Shown: positions 43,105-54,300 of the stretch, one piece after another | How positions within the stretch are numbered: position 1 is the stretch's first letter | Layout of the letters: each line of letters starts with the position of its first letter | Source: Fragum whitleyi | Taxonomy: Eukaryota > Mollusca > Bivalvia > Cardiida > Cardiidae | DNA: 64,000 bases | NCBI GenBank assembly: GCA_948146395.1 | Contig: OX411544.1 | Location: 58,023,642-58,087,641 of the forward strand | Reading direction: 5' to 3' | Translations under genes and position numbers: made by a program | Notes under the pieces: model-generated | The model's input: only the letters and a program-made list of their open reading frames with translations | Databases searched by the model: none | What the model was told of the DNA's origin: nothing

Positions 43105-43172
43105 GCTCAGTGCAAAACAATTGTAACTGCCTATAAACATATAGGCAGTTACAATGGTTTTGCACTGAGCCG
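43105..43172. repeat. Hairpin repeat (GTAACTGCC family), near-perfect copy
   Basis: GCTCAGTGCAAAACAATTGT then AACTGCCTAT faces ATAGGCAGTTACAATGGTTT then TGCACTGAGC. Arms about 30 bp. Confidence 0.75.
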
Positions 43173-43304
43173 TTGATATGTGATATAAAAATTGTAATAA
43201 AAGGGTACATATAATGGTTGTTCTGAAGGTTTGAGACTGTGGTTATGTCTGAAAAAAAAGTTGTGCTTCAAAACATTAATGACATAATTTGGCAAATAAT
43301 TGTT

Positions 43305-43453
43305 TGTTAATTTTGATGATTACAGAGATTACCAGATTCATACATTAGAAAATACACGTACTAGACCAGATCTTTTTTTTGTTAATTTTGATGATTACAG
43401 AGATTACCAGTTTCATATATTAGAAAATACACTTACTAGACCAGATCTGTATT
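43305..43453 (+). repeat. Tandem duplication of about 75 bp
   Basis: GTTAATTTTGATGATTACAG starts at 43305 and again at 43379. The two units are about 90 percent alike. The repeat is in frame with itself but shows no sign of being coding. Confidence 0.75.
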
Positions 43454-43483
43454 TCCTTACCAAAAGTATATTAATGGATTTGC

Positions 43484-43547
43484 GCAAAACAGATGTAACT
43501 GCTTATAAACATATAGGCAGTTACAACTGTTTTGGGCTGAGCCATTG
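43484..43547. repeat. Hairpin repeat (GTAACTGCC family), diverged copy
   Basis: GCGCAAAACAGATGTAACTG faces AGGCAGTTACAACTGTTTTG. Confidence 0.65.
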
Positions 43548-43663
43548 ATACTTTATTGTTTCATGTTTAAAGTTGATTTAAATGTAGTGTTGAATGTCTT
43601 CCATTTGTGTGTTTTCTTCCAAGAAAAGGTGCTATAATTTGTCAGCATGAAAATACATGCATA

Positions 43664-43910
43664 TGTGACCTGTTCTGGAAAAGGGAACATATGAGAAGTA
43701 TGATAAGTGTTGACTGTAGTCAGACTGCATAGACTTTGCATGCTGACTAGGATCAAAACTAAGCTAATTTCTGAATCTACAATGGTCATTCTACCTTCCT
43801 GTAAAGAAATTTTGCAACTTGTTTGAGGTTGGCTTTTACTAGATCTAATCTTTTTTTCAAATATTTGTTTAACCGAGTTCCCAGATGGTCCCTTTTTCTT
43901 GCAATGGGTC
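43664..43910. mobile_element. 250-bp TIR MITE, copy e
   Basis: Left TGTGACCTGTTCTGGAAAAG, right GTTCCCAGATGGTCCCTTTT. Inner GTAGTCAGACTGCATAGACT matches the family. Confidence 0.66.
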
Positions 43911-44094
43911 CCTTTTATTTACCTGCTACCAGCAAAGAGAATCATAGAATGGTCAAAATTAGGATGGCCTATTTATTTCATTTTCATTGGGAAGGAAAAC
44001 AATACCCCAACATTGAGTAGTGTAGAAAGTCAGATGCTGTAAAAATAAAGTTACCTGATGGCCCACAGGTACCTGGAGACCATTTATATTGCCT

Positions 44095-44205
44095 AAACGC
44101 ACAGTAAAGACTCTGGACAGACTGTGCAGATGCACAGGCTGGTCATAGTATTTACATTGCGCGTATTTGAAATTGTTGGAAATCTCATGAACAGGCTCAT
44201 ATGAT
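44095..44205. repeat. Palindromic MITE (GCCTGTGC family), half copy
   Basis: GACTCTGGACAGACTGTGCA then GATGCACAGGCTGGTCATAG, followed by AAATTGTTGGAAATCTCATG. Confidence 0.5.
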
Positions 44206-44847
44206 ATTTAAATTTGAAAACCAAAATACTCCCTCTATCTGTAGCTCGTCTACAGCTTATTCATTTTCTTAGTGATATTGTTTGCAATAGTTTTGCACTA
44301 TTCCCTAAAAATGTATGTTTGTAGGCATCTTTTTATACCCCAGGGTTGTCCTTTATTCTATAAGCTTCATGGATGTTGTGTAGCAAATGGGGCAAGCTCG
44401 GGTATTCCAAAATACTCATACTTTTTGCTATCAGGGCTCGGGTTAGTATTTTATATTGGGGAGTCATTGACTCCTCACCTAAAAAATTCTGGGAGTCAAA
44501 TCTGAATTTAAAGGGGTCAAAACGACAGAAATCGCAAATCATCAGTAGAAATTTGCATATTGAAGTGTCAATTTAACTGTTTCTTGCAATGATATGAAAA
44601 AAGTAATAAATTTGTAACACTTTTGAAAGTAATTTGTGAAAATCTTAGGTATAAAACCATGTTTTGACCTCTAGTAATTCCTCTCAAGGGGGTCAAAATG
44701 ACCCCCTTGGGAGAAATTTCTAGGTGTCAAATAAATATATTTTCAGATTTTTGGGGTCAAAACCCTGGTTTAAGGGTTAAACACAAGCCCTGGCTATACT
44801 ACATCTTTTTGGAGAACCAGTGGTCTCCCCTTGCTTTATTTGGGTAC

Positions 44848-45003
44848 TGTAGTGTACATGTAATAGTTTGACAACATTTTGGAACTTATGATCTTTCACA
44901 ATGTTGAACAATGTTTCCTAATGAAATCATTAGGAAACCTCGGTTAACACTTTTAAAGTTCATTACTCCCAAAACATTGCAGAACTATTACAGGTCCACT
45001 ACC
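44848..45003. repeat. Palindromic MITE, AAGGTAGTGGACC family, copy 2
   Basis: Left TGTAGTGTACATGTAATAGT, right GAACTATTACAGGTCCACTA. Centre TTTCCTAATGAAATCATTAG matches copy 1. Confidence 0.7.
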
Positions 45004-45309
45004 TAAAGTGAAGCAAATAAGGCAAGCCTAGGGTACTGGAGGATGCTTTGTCTTTTAAAATATTTATACTAAAATGGATCAAATTCTTTTATAACGAGTT
45101 TGAATTCTTTTAATTGTTAATTATTACAATGTATTTTGATGGAACAAAAGTTATACATGTATGTACAGGAATGTTTTAAATTTTTAATTACAATGTGCTT
45201 TGTTAATGTATATATATTGTTACATGATAAGAGATTTTTGGAGGAAATGATTTACTTGAAGCAATTTTGGTAAATAAATTATTATTTTATAAAAGGTCTC
45301 TTGCTTTTT

Positions 45310-45662
45310 ACTACAATTACCTCACACAATTGGATACATAACTTCAGATAATGAGATTTGGATTTCTAAATGAAAAATTCCATTTTTAGCACAACTGTTT
45401 TCAGAGAAAACATGAAGTATTGCTATAGCCTTGGTGTTGTTGTCGTTGTCGTAAGAAAACTTTAGACATTTTGAGATATCTCTGGTTCTTCTGAATGCAT
45501 TCACTTGAAACTTGGCATACATGTTCACCATCAAAAGAGCAACCCATACTATCAAGGGGGATAACTCTAGAAGCATTTTGTGAAATTATGCACCTTTTTG
45601 ACTTAAACTTTTTTTCACCATCCAGCACTCAACAGCCGAGCACCCATAGTGGTACCCTTGAT
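45310..45662 (+). mobile_element. Helitron-type element, GCACC-hairpin family, plus copy
   Basis: Body with GAGATATCTCTGGTTCTTCT, TGTTCACCATCAAAAGAGCA, and an end CACTCAACAGCCGAGCACCC then ATAGTGGTACCCTTG. Counterpart of 15400-15820. Confidence 0.5.
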
Positions 45663-45965
45663 GTCAATCAAATCCTCATTCCGAACACCACTTGGCCAAC
45701 CTTGTGATCAATCTTCGATTTACATCAACAGACTGTTTTGAAAATTAAGGAAAACCTTGTAAAAACTCAATGATGTCAGAGAAAATGATGCAAAATCTTT
45801 CAAAGTTTGAATGGAATTACTTGATTTGGCTACCTCTTCTCATTTAAGCGAAAGCTGTGTAATCTTTGTTTTCTTATTTCAATATCGTAAAGTTCTTATA
45901 ATAATAGCTAGAAAATATAAAATTTTGAAAATCCTTTGTTTTAAAGTATTAATTAGACTCTTAAA

Positions 45966-46216
45966 TGTGACCTGTCACTCGAAAAGGAACAATCTAGGAA
46001 TTCTGTAAAATGAATATTTGAAAAAGAGATTTGATCCACCATAGGTCAACCATAAGTGGCACTTCAAAAGTTCTTTCACTGGAAGGTAAATTGGTCATTC
46101 TAGATTCAGAAAATATACACAGTGCATAAAGTTTTGATCCTAGACAGTCTGCGCAGTCTGACTAGGGTCCATACTACGCACTACCCAGATGGTCCCTTTT
46201 CGCGTGACGGGTCACA
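45966..46216. mobile_element. 250-bp TIR MITE, copy f
   Basis: Left TGTGACCTGTCACTCGAAAA, right CAGATGGTCCCTTTTCGCGT then GACGGGTCACA. Among the best-preserved copies; the TIRs extend about 30 bp. Confidence 0.72.
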
Positions 46217-47700
46217 AATATATGAATTTCAGATTGAATCAATAATTCTCTTACACTGTTTTTACCTGACAAAATGCACATATTTGTTACATACCCACTC
46301 AGTCACCTTATAAACATGTACATGTACTTCCAATGACTATTGTAGTTTACAGAAATCATAGGCGTAACTAGGAATTTGAAATTTACTTGCACTCAGAAGA
46401 CGACCAACAAATAATATATACGATAAAGGTGTTATATGAGGACTGTGACAAAAGATGAATGTCCTCCGTTGGCTACACTTTCCTATGGTTTTAGCGAAGG
46501 TGAATGATCAAAACATCGTAACTACAGCTTGAATAAGCTGTAGTTTGTGATGTGATGTTTCAGCAACAAAATTTTTCGAAAGAGGATTTATTTCTATTAC
46601 GCACTTGCGTAATGTGCGTATTGGGACCAACGCCCTTGGAAATTGTTTAGTAATGTTCTGATTATCATATGTATGATGTAAATATTTATTCGAGTCGTCA
46701 TGTCAAAAGGATTCGAGAAAGCACCAAATCCCAAAATTTAACACTAAGGGCATGATATGAACAAACTTGAAATGGGTTCACAAGATGGTGTTACATGCCA
46801 AATATGAAAGCTGTCTGACTTTGGTTTCAGAGAAGAAGATTTTTAAGATTTATCCTATTTTCCCCTTTTTGCAACCAGAGTCAAGGGTGAGTTTTGATTA
46901 TTTGAACAACTTTGTAGCTCTCGACCTAAGTAAGATTCCTGCCAAGTTTCATGAAGAATGGTTCACTGGCTAAGATTGAGATGTTTAAAGTAATTGTGAC
47001 GCCAGTTGCCTTGCATCGGATATTGGACGATCACAATAGCTAAACTTGAGCACTTTGTGCCGATAAGTTAGCTAAGAAGGGACATGAATCTTGCGGGAAT
47101 GCATTTAGAGTTTTGCCCCTTTATAACATGGATTTCCCATGTGATAAAGAAAATAGTCTAGGCGCTTATGTAAAAATATCGGAAGCTACCATCATAAGAT
47201 ACCTTTTGCACTAGGGGTGCTCGACTTGACGTGTCTAGAAACGACATAGCGATTTCAAATTTAGGATAGATGTCTATCCGGATACTCTTCCTTTTATTTT
47301 CAAATTCGAAATGTATCGTCCTTAAACGCTCAAAGATGACACAAAGTGCCGTTTTTGTCTCCACTTCAATTATTTGGTGTCCCACATTAATAATAATCGT
47401 AATTTCAACAGGTGTTTGTCCATCCATCTGTATCAAGTTCAATGCTAGTTCGTCACAAATCAATCGTAATTAATTAACTAAAAAATGAAAAAAAATAATA
47501 ATAATTAGAATTAAGAGATATTAAAAGACAGACAACGAAAACGACACATTTTAATCATTTACTCTTACGAAAAATACTGAGGTCATGGGCGTTGCCAGCC
47601 CTGTGTTCAGCCTGAATTGGAAAAGCAGCTCACTTATCCCAAACGGTATTTTTGTATGCTAGATTGGGGCGATTGTGAGCAACCCCAGTCAACAAAAATG
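45980..47700. other. Mostly unassigned sequence after MITE copy f
   Basis: 46217-46744 and 47071-47750 hold no supported gene. 46519-46545 is a small palindrome (AACTACAGCTTGAATAAGCT then GTAGTT). A 101-codon minus-strand open frame at 47463-47158 has no recognisable domain. Confidence 0.35.
46745..47070 (-). mobile_element. Helitron-type family B 5' fragment, reverse
   Basis: The reverse complement carries the family-B start (AGCACAAAGTGCTCAAG) and the opening core GCCAGTGAACCATTCTTCAT then GAAACTTGGCAGG. No 3' end. Confidence 0.5.
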
Positions 47701-47751
47701 GCAGATAACTTACTGCCAAGAATTTACACAAAGAGTTGGTGAATTTCGTTC

Positions 47752-48135
47752 TAAGCTCCACTGGCCGAAGGCCACATGGGCGATTGCCATGGCACTGTGT
47801 CCGTCGTGCGTCCGTCCGTCCGTGCGCCCGTCCGTTTAAAATCTTCTCCTAAGAAATTATTGGATGAATTTCAACCAAACTTCACACGCATGATCCTTGG
47901 TTGACCTTCTTTAAAACCTGTTCAAAGATTTTTGATCAAATGAAAAGCAAGGCCTTAAATGTGCGCGGCTAATTTCCATATATGATGATATGTGATTTTT
48001 TTTCACATTCTAACTAATGGATCTTAACCAAATTTTCACTGTAGGCCTAATGATCCTTTGGTGATCCTTGATCAGTCTAAAAAAATGTGATAAGATGAAA
48101 AATGTGTCTTTTTTTGGCGGAGGTAATTTCACTTA
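47752..48135 (+). mobile_element. Helitron-type element, family A, 5' fragment
   Basis: Starts TAAGCTCCACTGGCCGAAGG, then GTCCGTCCGTCCGTGCGCCC and two diverged core units. No 3' hairpin end follows. Confidence 0.6.
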
Positions 48136-48359
48136 ATTTATCCTTAGATAACTACGATACTCGGTAAAACTTCTAACTCACATCTTATCATAAAACCAAT
48201 CTTTTTGGAATGACAGGTTATTGGTAACCTGTCCTGCATTCAGGAAGACATAACGGGGCAAACTTTTGGCAAAGTATACCCTGCTTCGTACGCAAATGCA
48301 CGTGCAAAGCGTGGTATAATTTGGAAACAGTTTGTACCGTTTTATCATCTTGAGCGCAT

Positions 48360-49060
48360 AGCTGGTCTCATAAAAATACCATTATACTGGATTGAAAATT
48401 CAATTAATTTAAAAAGTAAGATTTTTCACCATTATGGGACATTTCTGTGGATAAAGGAATTTTAAATAATTTCATTATTTATGAACAAAACTCAAACTCC
48501 TGTTTATATTTCAAAACAAAAAAGAAACAAAAAAGAAATCGGCCACGTACGCCAATGAATGAAAGAGATATCGTATTATAAATTTTTCGGATTTATTTTT
48601 TCGAGCAAATTTTTCAAATCTCTACATAATTTCAAATCGCAAATTCTGAAAAATAAATCTACTTAAATCGTGCAGAGTCGTTGACATGTTTAAGAGTTTT
48701 CGGCTTTATTGTATACGAAAACTTTGCAGCTAGAAAGGTAACAGTTTCATTGATAAGTATCTTTTATAACAATTTTTGTTCAAATGCATAAAAATTAGTG
48801 TTACATCTCTACAGCTGTTTTTCGGCGAAAGATTTTTGTTAAAATGCATGGTACTATTGAATGAAAAATTAGAGATTTACAGAAATGCAATAGTTAAACA
48901 GGTTTTTCTCTCTCCTTTCCAATGATGTATAATGTAAACTATTTTGAAAAAATGCAAAGGCATCATTTTGTATTTCAAACACATGGTCGGGCTAAAAACC
49001 AAATTATCTCCAACTTTCAAGAACCTTGTAATGATAAGTTTTAAAACTCAGGGGGTGACG
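48360..49060. other. Unassigned AT-rich stretch
   Basis: No gene, RNA or element with ends recognised. A relative of the 3044-3153 hairpin lies just before it at about 48240-48350. Confidence 0.4.
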
Positions 49061-49064
49061 TTTT

Positions 49065-49290
49065 TTTAAAAAAGTGCCGCATTACCGTGAGCGACGTTTT
49101 GACGTTACGTATATATATTTGAACGGTATTCTAGAACGCGTGATTGAGTGACGTTGAAGGACTGATCGCTGTTCCTCGAGAAACCCTCAGTTTATCGCGT
49201 GGCTTGGAACCTATCTTTCGTCCTGGAATACCAATCCGTCCTTAGCGATGAAATCGTTCAGGAAACAGGCTGCACGCACCAATTAAAGGT
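49065..49290 (+). promoter_or_regulatory. CpG-rich patch, candidate promoter or noncoding first exon
   Basis: About 19 CpGs in about 220 bp, in a window that is otherwise CpG-poor. Contains TATATATA (49112), a TTCTAGAA heat-shock-type half-site pair (49129-49136) and several TGACG words (CRE-like). A donor-like AATTAAAG then gtagtt stands at 49289. The only ATG reading (49249) stops after 12 codons. No downstream exon was found, so this is tentative. Confidence 0.3.
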
Positions 49291-49300
49291 AGTTATTTCC

Positions 49301-49628
49301 ACGGGGAGATGTTCCGCTGATTTCTTTTTTTAAATATAAATGATAATATAGACTATATTATCATATATGTCTTTAACCCTTTGCTGTTTAATCCCTGATT
49401 TTTACGTGTCTGTGATTTTATGATTGAGAAAACATTGTGAAAAAAGAAGAAATTGCTTCTGACAAGCAATTTCTTCCTTTTCCACACTTTTTTCTACCCT
49501 ACAGAATGGTTATTTTTCAAATTAAATCCACTTTAAATTTTCGTCTGCAAAACCTTTGGATTTGGACAGGCCCAAAATTTTGTAAAACAGGAAAGAGTTA
49601 AAAAAAAATAAGCGGAACATCTCCCCGT
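49301..49628. mobile_element. Palindromic MITE (ACGGGGAGATGTTCCGCT), interrupted copy
   Basis: Ends ACGGGGAGATGTTCCGCT and AGCGGAACATCTCCCCGT are perfect 18-bp inverted repeats. Arms run to a TATA-rich centre at 49345. The right arm is broken by piggyBac-type copy 2. An unbroken copy is at 58838-58932. Confidence 0.8.
49377..49597. mobile_element. piggyBac-type MITE, copy 2, nested in a palindromic MITE
   Basis: TTAA at 49373-49376 and 49598-49601. Starts CCCTTTGCTGTTTAATCCCT, central hairpin as in copy 1. It sits in the right arm of the element at 49301-49628. Confidence 0.82.
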
Positions 49629-49763
49629 TACCGTACCCCGTGGTTATTCCGAGCAGTTCGAGTCGAGTAAATCTGGAGGAACGTCTTGAAATTAGGCCCT
49701 AATTTACAATTTTGATACACTATTCCGTACAATTTAATAACGTTAGACTGAAGTCTAATTTAA

Positions 49764-49985
49764 ACCTTTGCTGTTTAATCCCTGCTTTTTACGTGCTTGT
49801 GATTTTATGATTGAGAAAACATTTTGAAAAAAGAAGAAATTGCTTCTGACAAGCAATTTCTTCTTTTTCCACACTTTTTTACTACCCTACAGAATGGTTA
49901 TTTTTCAAATTAAATCCACTTTAAATTTTCGTCTGCAAAACCTTTGAATTTGGACAGGTCCAAAATTTTGTAAAACAGGAGAGGG
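49764..49985. mobile_element. piggyBac-type MITE, copy 3
   Basis: TTAA on both sides (49760-49763, 49986-49989). Nearly identical to copy 2, about 160 bp away, suggesting recent activity or local duplication. Confidence 0.8.
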
Positions 49986-50038
49986 TTAAAAGCCTAGCAA
50001 GGATCTCCTCGCGTGTATTACGAAATCAAATCTATTTT

Positions 50039-51232
50039 TAGCTCCACTGACCAGTTGTACTATTGTTTTGACACTGTGTCCGTCGTGCGTCCGTCCGTAC
50101 GTGAGTCCTTGTCTCAATACGTCCGGTCCGAAACTTTTCTATCTAACCCTTTCCTGTTTTACAAAATTTTGGACCTGTTGAAATTCAAAGGTTTTGCAGA
50201 CGAAAATTAAAAGTGGGTTTAATTTGAAAAATAATCATTCAGTAGGGTAGAAAAATAGTGTGGAAAAAAGAAGAAATTGCTTGTCAGAAGCAATTTCTTC
50301 TTTTTTCACAATGTCTTCTCAATCATAAAATCACGGGAACGTAAAAAGCAGGGATTAAACAGCAAAGGGTTAAAAGAATCTTCTCAGAAACTACTGGATG
50401 AATTTCAACCGAATTTCATATAAATAATCCTATGGTGACCCTCTTTCAATGATGTTTAAGGATTTTGATCCAAAGAAAAACAAGGCTTTGATGGGCGTTG
50501 CTAATTCCCACATATGGTAATTTGTGATTTTTCTCAGAATTTTACTGATGGACATCAACCAAATTTCACTTGAATAATCCTTGAGCTATAAAAAAAAAGC
50601 TTACTGTGATGATAAGAAAAAATGTATCTTTTATGAGCAGAGGTCATTACTCTTTATGTCCTTTGATGACCAAATTTCACCAGAATGATCCTTTAGTCAC
50701 CCTCTATCTGTCTACAAGAAATGATTTTGATCAGATTGAAAATATGTCATTTATGAGCGGAGGTCATTTCTCTATACATATATGCTATATAGTGAAAACT
50801 TTGAAAATATTTCTCAGAAGCTAACCAATGGATACTAATCAAATTACACTAGGGTGTTTCTATAATGACCCTCTATCAGTCTAGCATTTTGTTGTTGTGA
50901 CAAGATCAAAAATATGTCCTTTATGGGCAGAGGGCGTTTCTCTATATGTTATATACTGGAAACTTTGAAAATCGTTTTCTCAGCATCTAACCCATAGATA
51001 TTAACGTAATTTCACTTAAATGATCCGTGGGTGACCCTTAATCAGACTACAAAAATTATTTGTGATAAGTTGAAAAAATGTGTCTTTTGTGGGTGACAGT
51101 TATTTCTCTATATGCTGTATGGTGGAAACTTTGAAAATCATTTTCTCAGAACCTAACAGATGGATATCAACCATATTTTACTGGAATGTTCCTTTGGTAA
51201 TCCTTTATACAGTTATTGTGATGGATGAATTA
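50039..51232 (+). mobile_element. Helitron-type element, family A, 5' part with tandem core
   Basis: Starts TAGCTCCACTGACC, CCGT tract at 50081-50130, then about six diverged core units. A piggyBac-type MITE (50147-50369) splits the first unit. A matching 3' end (GCCTGTGGAGCG, hairpin AGCTGCTCAAGCAGCT, CTAG) occurs only at 55355-55397, beyond a foldback element. Confidence 0.65.
50147..50369. mobile_element. piggyBac-type MITE, copy 4, nested in a Helitron-type element
   Basis: CTAA left (one mismatch) and TTAA right (50370-50373). Opposite orientation to copies 2 and 3. Splits the family-A element between AAACTTTTCTAT and AAGAATCTTCTCAGAAACTA. Confidence 0.8.
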
Positions 51233-51333
51233 TAAGCATTTCTTTAATGCTTTTCGGTGGTTTATCGAGAAATAATAGTAGATTATCACTTGATAATCTC
51301 ACCGCAAAAACATTGAAATTATCAAAAACTTAT

Positions 51334-54300
51334 TAGTCCGGCAGAAAAATGGCATATTTTTCTTGAACCTAGAAGTGTGGTATAAAGTTTTTTTCTTGGC
51401 TGATTCTTGTAGTCCAAGTCTTACTCATCAAGAATCTGCCTGATGACACCTTGTCATCATTGAGCATTTTGAGAAAATCGAGATGGCAGCCGGGACCCCT
51501 TGAACAAGTACATGCTACCACTTTACTTGCTTTGATGATAGGTTTTTATGCATTTTTTTACCTTAGTTTTGTCGTAAAAATCATACTTTTAAGTATAATG
51601 AGGAAATTAACCCATAAAACGAAAGAAACAATAACTGTTTTAGACAACATGGCAGCCAAACAGTAATATTACACATCATTTAGAGAACAATAGATTCTAT
51701 TTGACAAACCAAACTTTTGAATTGGTTTAATTCCTGTTATGTCTCTCAATGATAGCTGCAATCCTGTCTACTTAAAATCAGATTGATACCCCATAAATGG
51801 TTGTAAATTGACTTCCTAACTAGATGGCGGCCAGGAGTGCAAAAATGAGAATAATACCATTTTGATTAGCTACAATGTTAAATGACCTTTATACTTATAT
51901 TTAAAAGTACTATTATTCGGCTAACTCGCTGTTTTCTGATAAAGCAAATACTAGTTTTCAAATTGATAATCATAATTGTGTTTATAAGTTAAGATGGCTG
52001 CCAAACAGAACGGTTGATTGTTTGGCAACATTGCTAAATAGGAGTTTACACAGTTTTGCTCAATTCTTTTTCATTTTAATCAAATTTTATTCTCTTTCCA
52101 TCCTCCTTTAATCAAGCGGATTGTATCTCTCACTACATATGAGTTGTTTTTCTTAGTTTGAGATGGCAGCCAGGAATGTGGATGACTGCATCTTTAACCC
52201 TATCTTTATGCTGTTGGTTCTCTATTGATTTCCACTTGTTTTGCCCTTAGATCTTGCAATTTGATATCAAGTCATACCCAAAATTACATAATGTAAACGC
52301 CCTTGTTTAGGCTCAGAGAGGTCCAAAGAACAAATAAATATCACTCTTCGACATTCATTTGTAATTATAAGGTGACTCTTACTGGTCCACAGACTAAAAG
52401 AAAAATAGGACAATGTTTGTTCTTAAAACTGGCTGTCATCTCAAAATCGGAACCTATTGGTTTTCTGATTTAACATGATTTATAAGGATGGCATAAAGAA
52501 CTCATAAAACAGATGTTTGAGTCATAAAATGTAGATACAAATGTTGAAGGACGTCTACAAAAGCGTTTCTTACATAAAAGTTATCTTGAAATTCACCCTA
52601 ATTTACCAGTCGGACAGAGATAACGCATATTAACGTCTTGGATCTGCGTCAAATGAATAACTCCATACCATATATGCAATATCACTTCGATGAGTGTTTG
52701 ATGCCCCCTCTGATCTTATTATTTTACATGTATTTGGATACAAGCTAATTTAGTATTTAAAACTGGTTGCCATCTCGCATTGAGAATGTTGTAATCTTGA
52801 AATAAGCACTTCATGATTGAAATGAATACTGAAATCCTTAATAAGATACATGGGCCACTATAATAAGAAAAAAGATAATAAGAAGCGTAGACAGTGTTTT
52901 TCAGTCAATTTTTAAATTCTTTGGCGACATCTTTAGACCGCTCAGAACGACAAGTAGAACCCAAAATATCCAATGTTGACAACTTGATTCTTACATAGTA
53001 AGGTCAAATGATCATTTCAATCAATTGCCTTTTTGACTGTCATTCCGCGCTTTTCAATAATCAATTTTGTTCATTGTGAATTAAAATTTTATGTTTGTCT
53101 GAGCTGCCAAGCTTGAAAGCTTGATGACCAAAGAAATGTTATGTAAGGGAAAGCTGCAAAATCAGTTGAGTTTTTTTACTCGGGTTTACAGCCACTTTTA
53201 TCAGTTTTTCAGCAAAACTGCATTGCTTAGAGCACTGGTGGACACACGTTCACACAATGTAAGCCTCGACCGGAGATCGAACCATGGTGCCTATGGTTGA
53301 GAGTCCGACACTGTGTAAGGATCTAGGTCCTAAGTCAACTGTGATAAACATTAAAATTTTGAGACTTTTCATCTGTTCAGATGTGTCATTATACTTAAAA
53401 CAGCTCACGCTGTAATCAACATGATAACAAGATTTCAATACATTTTTTAAAACTTTTTATTCCTTTCATTCGTGGCTGCTTTGTTGAATATTAAAAAGCA
53501 AGAGGCATTTAAAAAAAATGTTTCATTTAGAGAAATACATTTTTGTTCACTTTTCTGCTTTTTATCTTAGGTTTTTCGACATATATACACAATATAGGCT
53601 GTCAGCCATCCAAGTTTCAAGTTAGCATAATCTCAGATTTAGATTCATCCCAGACAAATATTCAATGGCATGTTATATTATTAAAATTCATTTAGAGCTA
53701 TTGCCTTTTATAAAGAGCTCAACTTGCTAAAAACTAACCTAATAACCATAATCGATTTGAGTTTTGTTTAAGACAGTCGTTTTCTCACCTATTTTGGCAG
53801 GGTATGTTAATAGCAAAAATGGCGTTTGGAAGGTTTATTTGTGTTTAGGTGGAAATCTACAATCATTTTTACCTGACTGACTTCAAATTTTGGAAAGAAG
53901 TTAGATTATAGGTTGGTTTTATGAGCCTTTTTTCAAAATTGATCAGATGACTTACGAACTAAATGTTAAAAGTTATCAAAAGGTTGTTGTTGGTTTCAAC
54001 GTGACTTTCAGATGCCGACTTGGCTACCATCTTGGTTACAATTTTAAATTTAAGAATGTTTTGTTTTTCTAGTTCTTATAAGCTCAGAAAATACGAAATG
54101 ACACGTTAAAAAAATATGTAGATATCATGCTTAATATGCAGGGCTTGTATTTTGTATGAAAGTCCTGGCTGCCATCTCCATTTTAAAATAAATTCAATTA
54201 TAACAAGGTATCATCGGTGTTATTACAATGTATTGATGAATGCCTTGGCTAGAAGAATCAATCTAGGAATCAGCTAAACTGGCCTTAAAAATCTTCCAGA

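Larger units (their letters stand above)
41953..45300 (+). other. Probable PLEKHG-like 3' UTR and downstream flank, with candidate poly(A) signals
   Basis: No coding exon seen. AATAAA occurs at 42042-42047 (inside a palindromic MITE), 42603-42608 and 45273-45278. The last is followed by AT- then T/G-rich sequence ending in a T run and would imply a 3.3 kb UTR. The true cleavage site cannot be chosen without transcripts. Several hairpin MITEs listed separately lie here. Confidence 0.35.

Noticed and set aside
43300..43548. Coding repeat FVNFDDYRDY in an 82-codon frame
   Set aside because: A 75-bp tandem duplication makes the frame repeat itself; no splice sites or homology support it.
47158..47463. 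101-codon minus-strand open frame
   Set aside because: No domain, no splice-site support and no second line of evidence. AT-rich noncoding DNA can give this length by chance.
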